Positions 33,305-42,459 of a DNA stretch of 64,000 bases are shown here, piece by piece. Origin of the DNA: JAUSIF01 sp040901465 (GTDB lineage: Bacteria > Pseudomonadota > Alphaproteobacteria > Rhizobiales > Xanthobacteraceae). Made by a program: the position numbers and the translations under genes. The stretch is taken from positions 124,001 to 188,000 of the forward strand of contig JBBDYN010000002.1 of assembly GCA_040901465.1 (NCBI GenBank), read 5' to 3'. Under the pieces are notes generated by a model that made no database searches, was not told the origin of the DNA, and saw only the letters and a program-made list of their open reading frames with translations. Each line of letters starts with the position of its first letter. Position 1 is the first letter of the stretch.

Positions 33305-34279
33305 ATGAAAAGAATGACTTACGCCATCGTTCCTGCGGCTTTCGCCGCGGTCGCCTTACTGCTTGGCGGCTCCGGCGTTGCCCAACAACAAAAAACGATC
33401 TCCATCGGCACCGGCGGCACCGGCGGCGTCTATTACCCGATGGGCGGTGGCATGGCGAACGTGCTGTCGAAATACCTGCCCGGCGTGCAGGCGACCGCCG
33501 AAGTCACCGGCGGCTCCGTCGACAATTTGAAGCTCATCGGCGCCCAGCCGGGCCAAATCGGCCTTTCGATGGTGGACGCCGCGCTCGAAGCCGCGGACGG
33601 TAAGGGAAAGTTCTCGGCCGGCAAAGTGCCGGTCCGCACGCTCATGGTGCTCTATCCCAATCGCATGCACGTCGTGTCCACCCAGAGCCGCAACGTCACG
33701 AAGATGGCCGACCTGAAGGGTAAGCGCGTCTCCACCGGCTCGCCGGGCAGCGCCACCGAAGTGATGGCGTTCCGCGTGATCGAGGCTGCCGGTCTCCACC
33801 ACGACAAGGACATGACGCGCGAACGCCTGTCGGTCGCCGAATCGGGCAACGCCTTGAAGGACGGCAAGGTCGACGCCTTCTTCTGGGTCGGCGGCTTGCC
33901 GACCGCGGCGGTCACCGATGTCGGCGCCACGCCGAACGTGAAGCTCGTGCTGATCGACACGGCCGATACCGTCGAGAAGATGAACGCGAAATACAGTCCG
34001 ATCTACTCGAAGGGCGTGATCCCGGCCAAGACCTATCCCGGCCAGGACAAGGACAATCCGGTCGCCGTCGTGCAGAACATCCTCGTCGCCAACGCAAACA
34101 TGCCGGACGACCTCGCCTACAATATCGTCAAGACGCTCATGGAAAAGAAGCCCGAGCTGGTCGCGGTTCACCGCGAAGCCGAGAATTTCGAGGTCAAGAA
34201 CCAGACCAAGGAAGCGACGACGGTCCCGTTCCATCCCGGCGCCGCGAAGTACTTCAACGAGAAGGGCGCGAAGCTCTGA
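33305..34279 (+). CDS. TAXI-family TRAP transporter solute-binding protein
   Basis: 324 residues with a signal peptide (MKRMTYAIVPAAFAAVALL, cleavage near GVAQQ). The TAXI family pattern ISIGTGGTGGVYYPMGGG is at residues 31-48, EVTGGSVDNLKLIG near residue 67 and KGKRVSTGSPGSATEVMA near residue 138. It acts in the periplasm and delivers its ligand to the fused permease encoded upstream. GGAGGAAAG precedes the ATG. A strong terminator follows at 34308-34340. Confidence 0.93.
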   Translation: MKRMTYAIVPAAFAAVALLLGGSGVAQQQKTISIGTGGTGGVYYPMGGGMANVLSKYLPGVQATAEVTGGSVDNLKLIGAQPGQIGLSMVDAALEAADGKGKFSAGKVPVRTLMVLYPNRMHVVSTQSRNVTKMADLKGKRVSTGSPGSATEVMAFRVIEAAGLHHDKDMTRERLSVAESGNALKDGKVDAFFWVGGLPTAAVTDVGATPNVKLVLIDTADTVEKMNAKYSPIYSKGVIPAKTYPGQDKDNPVAVVQNILVANANMPDDLAYNIVKTLMEKKPELVAVHREAENFEVKNQTKEATTVPFHPGAAKYFNEKGAKL

Positions 34280-34307
34280 TCTGAAGCTCGCGTACGTCGA
34301 AATGTCT

Positions 34308-34340
34308 CGGGCCCCGCCTTGCGGCGGGGCCCGATCTTTT
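34308..34340 (+). terminator. Rho-independent terminator after the TAXI gene
   Basis: CGGGCCCCGCC (34308-34318) pairs exactly with GGCGGGGCCCG (34323-34333) around TTGC and is followed by ATCTTTT. It lies between the convergent TAXI and LivF-type genes. Confidence 0.8.
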
Positions 34341-34352
34341 CCGCGTCAGTGC

Positions 34353-35084
34353 TCACATTCCGAGATAGAATTTCCGGATCAATTCGTTGTCGTTCATTTC
34401 CGCCGCCGAGCGGCCCTCGAACGCGATCTGTCCGTGCACGATCACGTAGCCGCGGTCGGCGATGCGGATCGCCTGCGTGAAATTCTGCTCGGACATGAGC
34501 ACGGTCAACTGGTAGCGGTCCTTCAGGAGCTTGATCGCGTCGATGGTGCGGGCGACGAGGAGCGGGCTTAAGCCCACTGAAGGCTCGTCCACGAGCAGGA
34601 TGCGCGGCGCAAGCATAAGGGCGCGTCCGAGCGCCAGCATCTGCTGCTCGCCGCCGGAGAGGCTGCCGGCAAGTTGCCGGCGCCTTTCGGCGAGCACCGG
34701 GAAGGTCTCGCAGCAAAACGCGTAATTCTGCTTGATATGTTTGCGCGCAGCTTGCCGGAACGCACCCAGCATCAGGTTTTCTTCCACCGTCAATTTCGGA
34801 AACAGCCGCCGCCCCTCGGGCACGAGCGCGATTCCGAGATCGACGATTTCTTCGGTGCTGCGGCCAATCAACTCGTGCCGCTCGCCGTCGATTTCGACCA
34901 TGATGCTTCCGGTGCGCGGCCGAAGGATGCCCATGATGCATCTCATGAGCGTACTCTTGCCGTTGCCGTTGGTGCCGAGCAGCACCACGGTCTCGCCCGA
35001 CCGCACCTCGAGCGAAACGCCCTCAAGCACGCGCACGGCGCCATAGGCGGCATGCATGTTCTTGATGCTGATGCTACTGGCCAA
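34353..35084 (-). CDS. ABC transporter ATP-binding protein, LivF type (second system)
   Basis: 243 residues with Walker A GTNGNGKST near residue 37, signature LSGGEQQMLALGRAL near residue 142, Walker B ILLVDEPSVGLSP and switch segment VLMSEQNFTQA, where the usual histidine is replaced by asparagine or glutamine as often seen in LivF. It is the last gene of the minus-strand livHMGF operon and overlaps the LivG-type gene by 11 bp. Confidence 0.92.
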   Translation of the reverse strand: MASSISIKNMHAAYGAVRVLEGVSLEVRSGETVVLLGTNGNGKSTLMRCIMGILRPRTGSIMVEIDGERHELIGRSTEEIVDLGIALVPEGRRLFPKLTVEENLMLGAFRQAARKHIKQNYAFCCETFPVLAERRRQLAGSLSGGEQQMLALGRALMLAPRILLVDEPSVGLSPLLVARTIDAIKLLKDRYQLTVLMSEQNFTQAIRIADRGYVIVHGQIAFEGRSAAEMNDNELIRKFYLGM

Positions 35085-35811
35085 GGTAAGCCCTCACTAC
35101 TTCCGGATCGCGCACAACCTGCTCCGGCTGTCCGTCCGCAATCTTCCGGCCCGACACGAGCACGACGAGCCGCTGCGAGAAGCTCATGACCGCGCTCATG
35201 ATGTGCTCGATCAGGATGATCGTGATGCCCTGCCGGCTAAGCTGGTCGAGCAGCTTCAAAATGTCCTCGATCTCCGAGTGCGACAAGCCGGCCATCGCTT
35301 CGTCGGCAATGAGGAGTTTTGGCTCGGCGGCCATCGCGCGCGCGAGTTCGAGCTTCCGCATTTCGACCTGCGTGAGATTGATCGGCCGCGCGTGCGCCTT
35401 TTCCTGCAAACCGACGAGCCGCAAGAGATCGGCGCAACGGTCGTCGATGCCGCGCGAGGAGACGAGCGGGCCGCTTCTCGCGTTGACGGTATATATTAGC
35501 GGGATCTTGAGATTCTCCGTCACCGAAAGGCTGAAGAACGGCCGCGGCAACTGGAAGCTGCGCGCGAGCCCAAGCCGCGTGCGCTTGTAGGCGGGCAACC
35601 CGTCCAGCTTTTCCCCTTGAAACCGCACGCTGCCGGTTTCATTGGCGAGCGTCCCGCAGATGCAATCGACGAGCGTGCTCTTGCCCGAGCCGTTAGGGCC
35701 GATCAAGCCGAGCCGCTCGCCCTGCTTCACGTCGAGGTCGATCCCCTCGAGCGCGACGAATCCGCCGAAACGCTTGCCGACCTGTTGCACTTGCAGGAGC
35801 GCGCCGGCCAT
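35074..35811 (-). CDS. ABC transporter ATP-binding protein, LivG type (second system)
   Basis: 245 residues with Walker A GPNGSGKST near residue 36, the LivG loop LARSFQLPRPFFSLSVTENL near residue 81, degenerate signature LTQVEMRKLELARAM near residue 145, Walker B LLIADEAMAGLS and switch histidine in IILIEHIMSAVM. The start overlaps the stop of the LivM-type gene as TGATG. Confidence 0.92.
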   Translation of the reverse strand: MAGALLQVQQVGKRFGGFVALEGIDLDVKQGERLGLIGPNGSGKSTLVDCICGTLANETGSVRFQGEKLDGLPAYKRTRLGLARSFQLPRPFFSLSVTENLKIPLIYTVNARSGPLVSSRGIDDRCADLLRLVGLQEKAHARPINLTQVEMRKLELARAMAAEPKLLIADEAMAGLSHSEIEDILKLLDQLSRQGITIILIEHIMSAVMSFSQRLVVLVSGRKIADGQPEQVVRDPEVVRAYLGQ

Positions 35812-36755
35812 CAGCGCACCTTCTTCCGGAAGCGCGCCTGCACGAGGCCGACGATGCCGTTAGGTGCGATAATGACGAAGGCGACGAGCACGAGCCCGAC
35901 GATCAAGAGGTTCACGGCAGACGAAATCGTCACCGTCGCGACTTGCTGGATCGTGCCAAGCAATACTGCACCGATCACCGGCCCGATCCAGGTCGCAGTG
36001 CCGCCGATCATCGGCATCGCGATCGCATTGACCGCATAGGCTAGATTGAACGTAGAAGCCGGATCGACATAGCCGATGATGTACGGAAATGGCGCGCCGG
36101 CCATGCCCATGAATGCGCCGGAAACCGTCGTGGCCACGAGCTTGAGACGCAGCGTCGGCACGCCCGACGCCTCCGCCGCCGCCTCATCGTCGCGGATCGC
36201 AGCAAGCCCGTAGCCGAGCCATGATTGCTCGATCGCCCTCGCCGCGGCGACGGCGATGATCGCGAGCACCAGCATCATGAGGAAGAGATACTGCAAGTAG
36301 CTGCCGATCAGCGGAAACTCGTTCGGCCGCAGGATATAGGCGCCGCGCGATCCGCCGACATAATCCCAGTTGATGATCAGTGTCTGCAGTACGACCGCAA
36401 GCGCGAGCGTTGCGATTGCGAAGAAGACACCGCGCAGCCGCAGCGTGAGGTAGCCGGTGCCAAATCCGATGATGCCCGAGACGATCCCGCCGATCACGAT
36501 CAGCATCGGAATCGGCAGCGGATAAAAATTATGAATTGCCACAGTGGAGTACGCGCCGGCGGCGAAGAACGCGGCCGAGCCGAAGTTCACATAGCCCGCG
36601 TAGCCGCCGAGAATGTTCCACGCAGTGGCGAGCACCACATATTGCAGCACGACGTAGCCTGCGAAGAAATAATAGTCGTTCGCTGCGTACCGCGTCACGC
36701 CGAAGATGACTGCAGCGACCGCGATCGCAATGAGAAAGAAGGTGGGCCAACGCAC
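35811..36755 (-). CDS. ABC transporter permease, LivM type (second system)
   Basis: 314 residues, highly hydrophobic, with NILGGYAGYVNFGSAAFFAAG near residue 47 and the coupling loop GLAAIRDDEAAAEASGVP near residue 186. It is the partner of the LivH-type protein that ends 3 bp upstream and belongs to the same minus-strand operon. Confidence 0.92.
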   Translation of the reverse strand: MRWPTFFLIAIAVAAVIFGVTRYAANDYYFFAGYVVLQYVVLATAWNILGGYAGYVNFGSAAFFAAGAYSTVAIHNFYPLPIPMLIVIGGIVSGIIGFGTGYLTLRLRGVFFAIATLALAVVLQTLIINWDYVGGSRGAYILRPNEFPLIGSYLQYLFLMMLVLAIIAVAAARAIEQSWLGYGLAAIRDDEAAAEASGVPTLRLKLVATTVSGAFMGMAGAPFPYIIGYVDPASTFNLAYAVNAIAMPMIGGTATWIGPVIGAVLLGTIQQVATVTISSAVNLLIVGLVLVAFVIIAPNGIVGLVQARFRKKVR

Positions 36756-36758
36756 CGA

Positions 36759-37634
36759 TTAGCGCCCCAGAATGCCCTGCGGCCGGAAGGCCAGCGTCAG
36801 CAGAAGAAACCCGAACGCCACCGCCGGCGCCCATGACGGCCCGTAAAAGGTGGCCGTGAAGCTTTCCATGATCCCCAAGAGCATCGCGCCGATGACCGTG
36901 CCGGGAAGACTCCCGAGTCCACCGAGGACCGCGATCGCAAACACGCGCCCGATGAATTCGCGCCCGACCGACGGCTCCACCGGCTGAATGACGATGAGGA
37001 GAGCGCCAGCGACCGCCGTGGTCGCGACCGAGATCCCGAACGCGATGCGCTTGATGCGGATCGGATCGACCCCCATGAGCCGTAGCGCAAGTTGATCCTG
37101 TGATACCGCCATGATCGCTCGGCCGGTGAACGTCCTGGACAAAAAGAGCTGAAGTATGCCGAACATCAGGAGCGAGATCACGCACGGCACGAGCATTCGC
37201 AGGGGAAAGTCGGCGATGCCAAAGCGCAGGCTTGGGCCGATATAGGGCGCCTGCACGTAACGATAGTCGACGCCGAATACGAGGATCAGGCCGACCTCGG
37301 TGATGAACAAGAGCCCGAAGAAGAATGCGAGCCCGCGCAAGGCCTCCTGACCGCGCTTCTCGAACGATACATAGTAGATCTGATAGACCGCAGCGCCGAG
37401 CGCATAGAACGCCGGCAGCATCACGATGCTGACGAGGATCGGGTCGAATCCGAAATTGGTGTTGACGATATAGGCGATGTACGCGCCGAGGATGATGAAG
37501 GCGACGTGCGCGATATTGACGATGTCGAGAATCCCGAACGCGATGGAAATACCGACCGTGACGGCGACATAAAAGCCGCCGAGCAAGATCCCCGCGATGA
37601 CCGCATTGATCAGAAGATCGTACGAGACGATCAT
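36759..37634 (-). CDS. ABC transporter permease, LivH type (second system)
   Basis: 291 residues. The ATG at 37634 is chosen because GGGAGAAGG lies just before it and the hydrophobic protein begins there; a longer reading would add a charged tail. Typical segments are VGISIAFGILDIVNIAHVAF near residue 27 and the coupling loop MAVSQDQLALRLMGVDP. It is the first transporter gene of the operon, 230 bp downstream of the dehydrogenase gene. No binding protein gene is present in this operon. Confidence 0.92.
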   Translation of the reverse strand: MIVSYDLLINAVIAGILLGGFYVAVTVGISIAFGILDIVNIAHVAFIILGAYIAYIVNTNFGFDPILVSIVMLPAFYALGAAVYQIYYVSFEKRGQEALRGLAFFFGLLFITEVGLILVFGVDYRYVQAPYIGPSLRFGIADFPLRMLVPCVISLLMFGILQLFLSRTFTGRAIMAVSQDQLALRLMGVDPIRIKRIAFGISVATTAVAGALLIVIQPVEPSVGREFIGRVFAIAVLGGLGSLPGTVIGAMLLGIMESFTATFYGPSWAPAVAFGFLLLTLAFRPQGILGR

Positions 37635-37864
37635 GCCTTCTCCCGCGTCCCCCGATGGCGCCTCGCGGCGTCTCGTTCTTGCCGTGACTTGTGCCGCAGT
37701 CACGCCGTTCGTTCAAGCAGGACGCACGCCCCAGCCGGTCCGCCTTCCTCCTGATTCGCTTTATTCTTCGTCCGCCGATGAGTGTGCAGGAAGCCCACTT
37801 TCCTGCCTAGCCTCGAAATGTCGCGCCGCGGGATACCGCCGCGCGCTCGGTGCGCGTCTAACCT

Positions 37865-38764
37865 CTACCCTTTGCCGCGCCGGATTCCGGCCATCTGCTC
37901 GAGCACCGCGCAGACCGCCGCCGTGTCCTGCGCGCCAAGTCCACCCGCCAATGCCGCGTCATAGACCGGCACTGTCGCGTCGAATAAGGGCGTCGGGCTT
38001 TTCAGGGTGGCGGCGAAATCGCGAATGATCGCCATGTCCTTCTGCCACACGGAGAGCTTCATGGTCGCATCATCGTAGCGGTCTTCCACCATCATCGGCC
38101 CGCGCAACTCGAACACACGCGAATTTCCGGCGCCGCTTTTCACGAGCTCGAAAATCTTTTTCGGGTCGAGGCCCGCCTTGATCCCCAGCACGAAGGCTTC
38201 CGCCGAGGCGACGTTGTGAATGGCGACGAGCAGGTTCGCCACAAATTTCATGCGCATCCCGTTGCCGAACGCACCGAGATCGTGCGCCTCGCGCGCGAAG
38301 TCCCTGAACAACGGCATCAACGCCGCAATGCTCGCCGAAGCACCGCTCGCATAGACCACGAGATCCTTGGTCTTCGCCTGCGCACCGGTGCCGCTGAGCG
38401 GGCAATCGAGCAGCACATGCCCCGCCTCCCGCAACCTCTTCTCGGCCTTCGCCTTGTCGTCGATCGCGAACGTGCTGAGCTCGGCGACGACCCGCTTCGG
38501 TGCGCCGGCCGCGATGATTTCGTTGACCGTGGCCGCGAGTGCATCCGGATGTGGGAGGCTCGTAAGGTTGATTGGATTGTCTTTCGCAAGCGCTCCTGCG
38601 CTGACCGCAATTTCGATGCCCGCTCCCGCCAGCTCTTGACGGCGCTTGGCGTCGACGTCGTATCCCGTGACGCGCCAGCCGGCGGCTGCGAGATTGCGTG
38701 CGATCGCACCGCCCATGATCCCGAGGCCGACGACGCCGACCTTGCCTTTTGCCCGTGCTTGCAT
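37865..38764 (-). CDS. 3-hydroxyisobutyrate dehydrogenase-like NAD(P) oxidoreductase
   Basis: 299 residues of the beta-hydroxyacid dehydrogenase family. The N-terminal nucleotide fold is VGVVGLGIMGGAIARNLAAA at residues 9-28. The substrate motif LLDCPLSGTGAQAKTKDL is near residue 118, and the catalytic lysine is in MRMKFVANLLVAIHN near residue 171. Members oxidise 3-hydroxyisobutyrate, tartronate semialdehyde or related acids. Which one is handled here is open. It lies 20 bp downstream of the CMD-family gene and ahead of the liv transporter genes on the same strand, suggesting it acts on the imported compound. Confidence 0.88.
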   Translation of the reverse strand: MQARAKGKVGVVGLGIMGGAIARNLAAAGWRVTGYDVDAKRRQELAGAGIEIAVSAGALAKDNPINLTSLPHPDALAATVNEIIAAGAPKRVVAELSTFAIDDKAKAEKRLREAGHVLLDCPLSGTGAQAKTKDLVVYASGASASIAALMPLFRDFAREAHDLGAFGNGMRMKFVANLLVAIHNVASAEAFVLGIKAGLDPKKIFELVKSGAGNSRVFELRGPMMVEDRYDDATMKLSVWQKDMAIIRDFAATLKSPTPLFDATVPVYDAALAGGLGAQDTAAVCAVLEQMAGIRRGKG

Positions 38765-38784
38765 CGTTGGCTTCTCCTTGGCCC

Positions 38785-39333
38785 CTATTCGGAGAATGGC
38801 TCCAGGCGGCCCTCCGGAATCGGCACGCGAAACGCGACGATGGTCATGGAAATGAGCCCGTAATATCCGAGAATGCCGACAAGCTCGACGACGCCGACTA
38901 TGCCGAGCTCCGCTTCCGCCCGCTTATAAGCGGCGTCGCTGACCCGGTGGGTATCCAGGAGCTCGCGGGCAAAATCGTAAAGCGCCGCCTCGTCCATGCG
39001 CGAGAGCGTCGGCTTGCGGCCGGTGCGGATCGCCTCCACGGCTTCCCGGTCGAGCCCCGCCTCGATGCCGACCGGCGCGTGCACGAACCATTCGAAGCCG
39101 GCTTTCCAGTGCGCGCCGGTGATCAGGATCGCAAGCTCGGAGAGCCGTTTCGGCAGGCTAGTATTGAAGCGGCAGAATGCGCCGAGGTCTTGCGCGCGCC
39201 CGGCAAATTCCGGACTGCGCAGCCAGATTTTCAGCGGCCCGGCGAGTCCCCCGCGCGGGCCGGCCACGATCGCATCGTGGACCTTGCGCTGTTCGGGCGT
39301 GAGGCTCTCGAAGTCCATTTCGGGTATTCGCAT
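38785..39333 (-). CDS. Carboxymuconolactone decarboxylase/AhpD-family protein
   Basis: 182 residues, all-alpha. LTPEQRKVHDAIVAGPRGG near the start and LPKRLSELAILITGAHWKAG (residues about 60-79) with the following FEWFVHAP are typical of the CMD family. The redox CxxC pair of AhpD is not present, so a peroxidase partner role is unlikely. The protein resembles family members that accompany catabolic operons. Its enzymatic role is unknown. It probably heads the operon with the dehydrogenase and liv genes. Confidence 0.8.
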   Translation of the reverse strand: MRIPEMDFESLTPEQRKVHDAIVAGPRGGLAGPLKIWLRSPEFAGRAQDLGAFCRFNTSLPKRLSELAILITGAHWKAGFEWFVHAPVGIEAGLDREAVEAIRTGRKPTLSRMDEAALYDFARELLDTHRVSDAAYKRAEAELGIVGVVELVGILGYYGLISMTIVAFRVPIPEGRLEPFSE

Positions 39334-39615
39334 CGCCGTCCTCGCTTGCTACGTCCGCGAATCCCTGTACGGCATGGAGTGCCCCGAGACCAGCGCGGGC
39401 CTTCATGATTTCGCTACCACGAATGATTCCGCCGCGTTTACCAGGGCGTCCCCGACGGGCGGCCTTTTATGAATTGGATCAATAAGTTGGAAAGGATGCC
39501 AATTCAGAACCCCTTCAACATGAATCAAGAACTCCCGATCCGGTGAGAACTTCAACACTCTGCGACAACGCTTGTTCGCTACTCCTCCTCGCACGCGAAG
39601 GGTTCGCAGCCGGGA

Positions 39616-40494
39616 GTGAGTTCAGTGCGCGGAAGTACGATCGTGATGATCGCCGTGGCCGCCGTGTTCGGCGTGCTGGCGGCTTTCTTTGCGCAGTCGT
39701 GGCTCAGTCGCCAGACCGATCTGCGCATGAAGAGCCTCGAAGCTCGCACCAGCGTGACCACGCGCACCATCGTGGTTGCGCGGTCGCCGCTTCGCTTTGG
39801 AAATCCGCTTACCTCGGGCGCCCTGCGTGAAATCGCCTGGCCCGGCGAAGCGATCCCCGCGAACGCTTTTTCCACGGTCGCCGAACTGACCAGCGGCGAC
39901 AAGCGCGTCGTGCTCGCCTCGATCGAACCCAACGAGCCGATTGTCGCGAGCAAGATCACCGGCCCGGGCCAGAAGGCCACGCTGTCGGCCGTGATCGAGG
40001 ATGGGATGAAGGCCGTGACAATCCGCGTCAACGATGTCGAAGGCGTCGCCGGATTCGTGCTCCCGGGCGACCGCGTCGATGTCTTGATGACGCGCCAGTC
40101 GGAGCGGGAGAGCAGCAGCAACGACGTCGTTTTGCAGAACATCAAAGTGCTTGCGATCGATCAGATCGCCGATGAGCGTGCGGAAAAGCCGACGGTCGTG
40201 AAGGCCGTCACGCTCGAAGTAGACACGCTTTCGGCGCAGAAGCTCGCGCTTGCGACGTCCGTCGGCAATCTGTCGCTCGTGTTGCGCCGGGCCGGCGACG
40301 CGGCCGAGGAAAGCAATCGTCGCGTGACGATCACTGACATCGGCGCCGGAGGCAAGGGAACGCCGTCGGCGCCGTCGGACTACAGGACGATCCGCGTCAA
40401 TCGCGCGGCGAAGCGAGAAGAATACAGCGTGCCGGTCGAGAATTTCGACCGCGTTCAAGCGAGCGGTGCGCGTCGTGGGGACGTGCATCCGTAA
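39616..40494 (+). CDS. cpaB: Tad/Flp pilus assembly protein CpaB (RcpC)
   Basis: 292 residues starting at a GTG. It has an N-terminal membrane anchor (RGSTIVMIAVAAVFGVLAAF) and then the SAF/CpaB domain with SPLRFGNPLTSGALREIAWP near residue 56 and the RcpC segment MKAVTIRVNDVEGVAGFVLP near residue 133. It stabilises the outer-membrane secretin of the Tad secretion system. It is the first gene of the tad cluster here. No Flp pilin or prepilin peptidase (cpaA) gene lies upstream in the window, so those must be elsewhere. Confidence 0.93.
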   Translation: MSSVRGSTIVMIAVAAVFGVLAAFFAQSWLSRQTDLRMKSLEARTSVTTRTIVVARSPLRFGNPLTSGALREIAWPGEAIPANAFSTVAELTSGDKRVVLASIEPNEPIVASKITGPGQKATLSAVIEDGMKAVTIRVNDVEGVAGFVLPGDRVDVLMTRQSERESSSNDVVLQNIKVLAIDQIADERAEKPTVVKAVTLEVDTLSAQKLALATSVGNLSLVLRRAGDAAEESNRRVTITDIGAGGKGTPSAPSDYRTIRVNRAAKREEYSVPVENFDRVQASGARRGDVHP

Positions 40495-40528
40495 GTAAGA
40501 CCCAAGTCGAGGATCCGGGGAGGATATC

Positions 40529-42040
40529 GTGTGTAACTGGACGGAAAGTGAAATCGTGGCCGCAAGGCCTGACGCTTGGGTAGGGCGGGCGCATCGGCAG
40601 TATGTGCGAGCCATGCTGCCCGCGCTGCTCGCCGCGGCCTTCGTGGCCGGCGCCGGCTTGATGTCGCCGCCGGCGCTGCTTGCGGCGGAGACGCAGCCGC
40701 GCGTCGTGCAGCTCAATCTCGGCAAGTCGACGGTGACGGTGAAGGTGCCGCTTTCCAAGTCGGAGACGTTGCGTACCGACGCGGGCTTCGTCGACATCGT
40801 CGTCGCCGATCCGGAGATTGCCGATGTCCTGCCGCTGACCGACCGCTCCTTGTCGGTGCTCGGGAAGAAAATCGGCTCGACCCGGCTCTCGGTCTATGCC
40901 GAGGGCAAGCAGCTCCTCGGCGTGTTCGATATCGAGGTCTCCTACGACACCACGCAACTCGGCGCCGAACTTTCGCGCCAGTTCCCGCACGCAAGCTTCC
41001 GCGTGTCATCGGTGAACGGTCGCATTCTGCTCTCCGGGAACGCGCCTGACGGTGTGACCCTCGACAAGGCCGTCACCATCGCCAAGCAGTTCGGCCCCGA
41101 GGTCATCAACTCGGTCAAAGTTTCCCAGCCGCAGCAGGTTCTGCTCGAGGTCCGCTTCGTCGAGGCTGCCCGCTCGGCCGGTCGCGAGCTCGGTATCCGC
41201 TGGGAATCGCTCAATGACCGCATCACGATCGGCACTTCGGGACTGTTGTCCGGCAGCGAGCCGTTCGGCGTCATGATCGGCACGCTCCTGAGCGGCGGGC
41301 TCGAGGCCGACGCGATCATTCGTTCGCTTGAGGACCGCGGCGTCGCGCGCCGCCTTGCCGAGCCGAACCTTGTCGCGCTCTCCGGGGATACCGCGAGCTT
41401 CCTCGCCGGCGGTGAGTTCCCGTTCCCGGTGCAATCGACCAACAACACGATCACAATCGAGTTCAAGAAGTTCGGCGTCGGTCTCGCGTTCACCCCGACC
41501 GTCCTCGGCAGCGGCTTGGTCAATCTGAAGATCGAGCCCGAGGTGAGCCAGATCGATCCCAGCAACGTGGTGCGGATCGGCGGCGTCGAAATCCCCAGCC
41601 TGATCGTGCGCCGGGCCAATACCACGATCGAGCTGCGCGATGGACAGAGCTTCGCCATTGCGGGCCTGTTGCAGAGCATCAACTCGGTCAACCAGAGTCA
41701 GCTTCCGTGGATCGGCAACATTCCGATCATCGGCGCGCTGTTCCGCAGTGCCTCGTACCAGAAGCAGGAAACCGATCTCGTCATTATCGTGACTCCGCGG
41801 ATCGTCCGCCCGACGCGCCCGGGCGACCTCGTTCGCACGCCGCTCGACAACACACTGCCGCCGAACGACGTCGACTTCTTCCTGCACGGCGTCTCGGAAC
41901 TAACCCCGAGCATGGTGCGTCAGGTCCGTGCTTACGAGGCCGGCGGCCTCGCCACGCAGCGTCCGTTCACCGGGCACGTGATCGATCTTCCGCAACCCGC
42001 CAGCCAACAGGAGACCGGCCATGTCGTCGCGAAATTCTGA
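40529..42040 (+). CDS. cpaC: Tad pilus secretin CpaC (RcpA)
   Basis: 503 residues starting at a GTG with GGGGAGGAT upstream. It has a long signal region ending LLAAE. The N-terminal BON-like and N-domain part contains FVDIVVADPEIADVLPLTDR near residue 90. The C-terminal secretin domain includes VLLEVRFVEAARSAGRELG near residue 207, LAEPNLVALSGDTASFLAGG near residue 275 and the beta-lip signature LPWIGNIPIIGALFRS near residue 391. It forms the outer-membrane channel for the pilus. The stop overlaps the following lipoprotein gene by 20 bp. Confidence 0.95.
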   Translation: MCNWTESEIVAARPDAWVGRAHRQYVRAMLPALLAAAFVAGAGLMSPPALLAAETQPRVVQLNLGKSTVTVKVPLSKSETLRTDAGFVDIVVADPEIADVLPLTDRSLSVLGKKIGSTRLSVYAEGKQLLGVFDIEVSYDTTQLGAELSRQFPHASFRVSSVNGRILLSGNAPDGVTLDKAVTIAKQFGPEVINSVKVSQPQQVLLEVRFVEAARSAGRELGIRWESLNDRITIGTSGLLSGSEPFGVMIGTLLSGGLEADAIIRSLEDRGVARRLAEPNLVALSGDTASFLAGGEFPFPVQSTNNTITIEFKKFGVGLAFTPTVLGSGLVNLKIEPEVSQIDPSNVVRIGGVEIPSLIVRRANTTIELRDGQSFAIAGLLQSINSVNQSQLPWIGNIPIIGALFRSASYQKQETDLVIIVTPRIVRPTRPGDLVRTPLDNTLPPNDVDFFLHGVSELTPSMVRQVRAYEAGGLATQRPFTGHVIDLPQPASQQETGHVVAKF

Positions 42041-42368
42041 GCGCCGCCTCCGCTGGATTGTCCCGGCGCTGCTCTTCGCCGGAACCCTCGCCGGATGCGC
42101 GGAGCCCGACCTCTATCTCGATCGCCGCGACACGATCAGCCTGCATGCGGGCGATGCCGTGGCGTCGAATATCATCGTGCAGACGGTCGATCCGTGGCCG
42201 CGCGTGGCGGGAAACCGCAACATCGCGTTTAACGGCGATCGCATGCAGGCCGCGGGCGAGCGCTATCGCACCGGCAAGGTGACCCCGCTCAACGGCCTCA
42301 GCACCAGTTCGGTCATATTCTCGGGATCGCCGGGAGCCGGCGGCGGAGCTGCGGCAGCCGCACCATAA
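42021..42368 (+). CDS. cpaD: CpaD-like pilus lipoprotein (short form)
   Basis: 115 residues, much shorter than the 200-plus residue CpaD of Caulobacter. The lipobox LAGC is near residue 25, so it is anchored in the outer membrane. The body has the run DTISLHAGDAVASNIIVQTV and the segment NIAFNGDRMQAAGERYRTG near residue 66, and ends in a glycine/alanine-rich tail. It lies between cpaC and cpaE as in rhizobial tad loci, where this short form is typical. The CpaD assignment rests on position and on these segments. Confidence 0.8.
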   Translation: MSSRNSERRLRWIVPALLFAGTLAGCAEPDLYLDRRDTISLHAGDAVASNIIVQTVDPWPRVAGNRNIAFNGDRMQAAGERYRTGKVTPLNGLSTSSVIFSGSPGAGGGAAAAAP

Positions 42369-42459
42369 GAACGAAGGGACAAGCCGGCTGCGGCGGACGT
42401 GGCCGTGGGCCACGATTTCGCGGAACGCCGGCAGGTTTGCGTGAATCGAGTTTGCACCG

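Noticed and set aside
39334..39615. Flp pilin gene just upstream of cpaB
   Set aside because: No short ORF with a prepilin leader (G-E processing site followed by a hydrophobic helix) exists in this gap.
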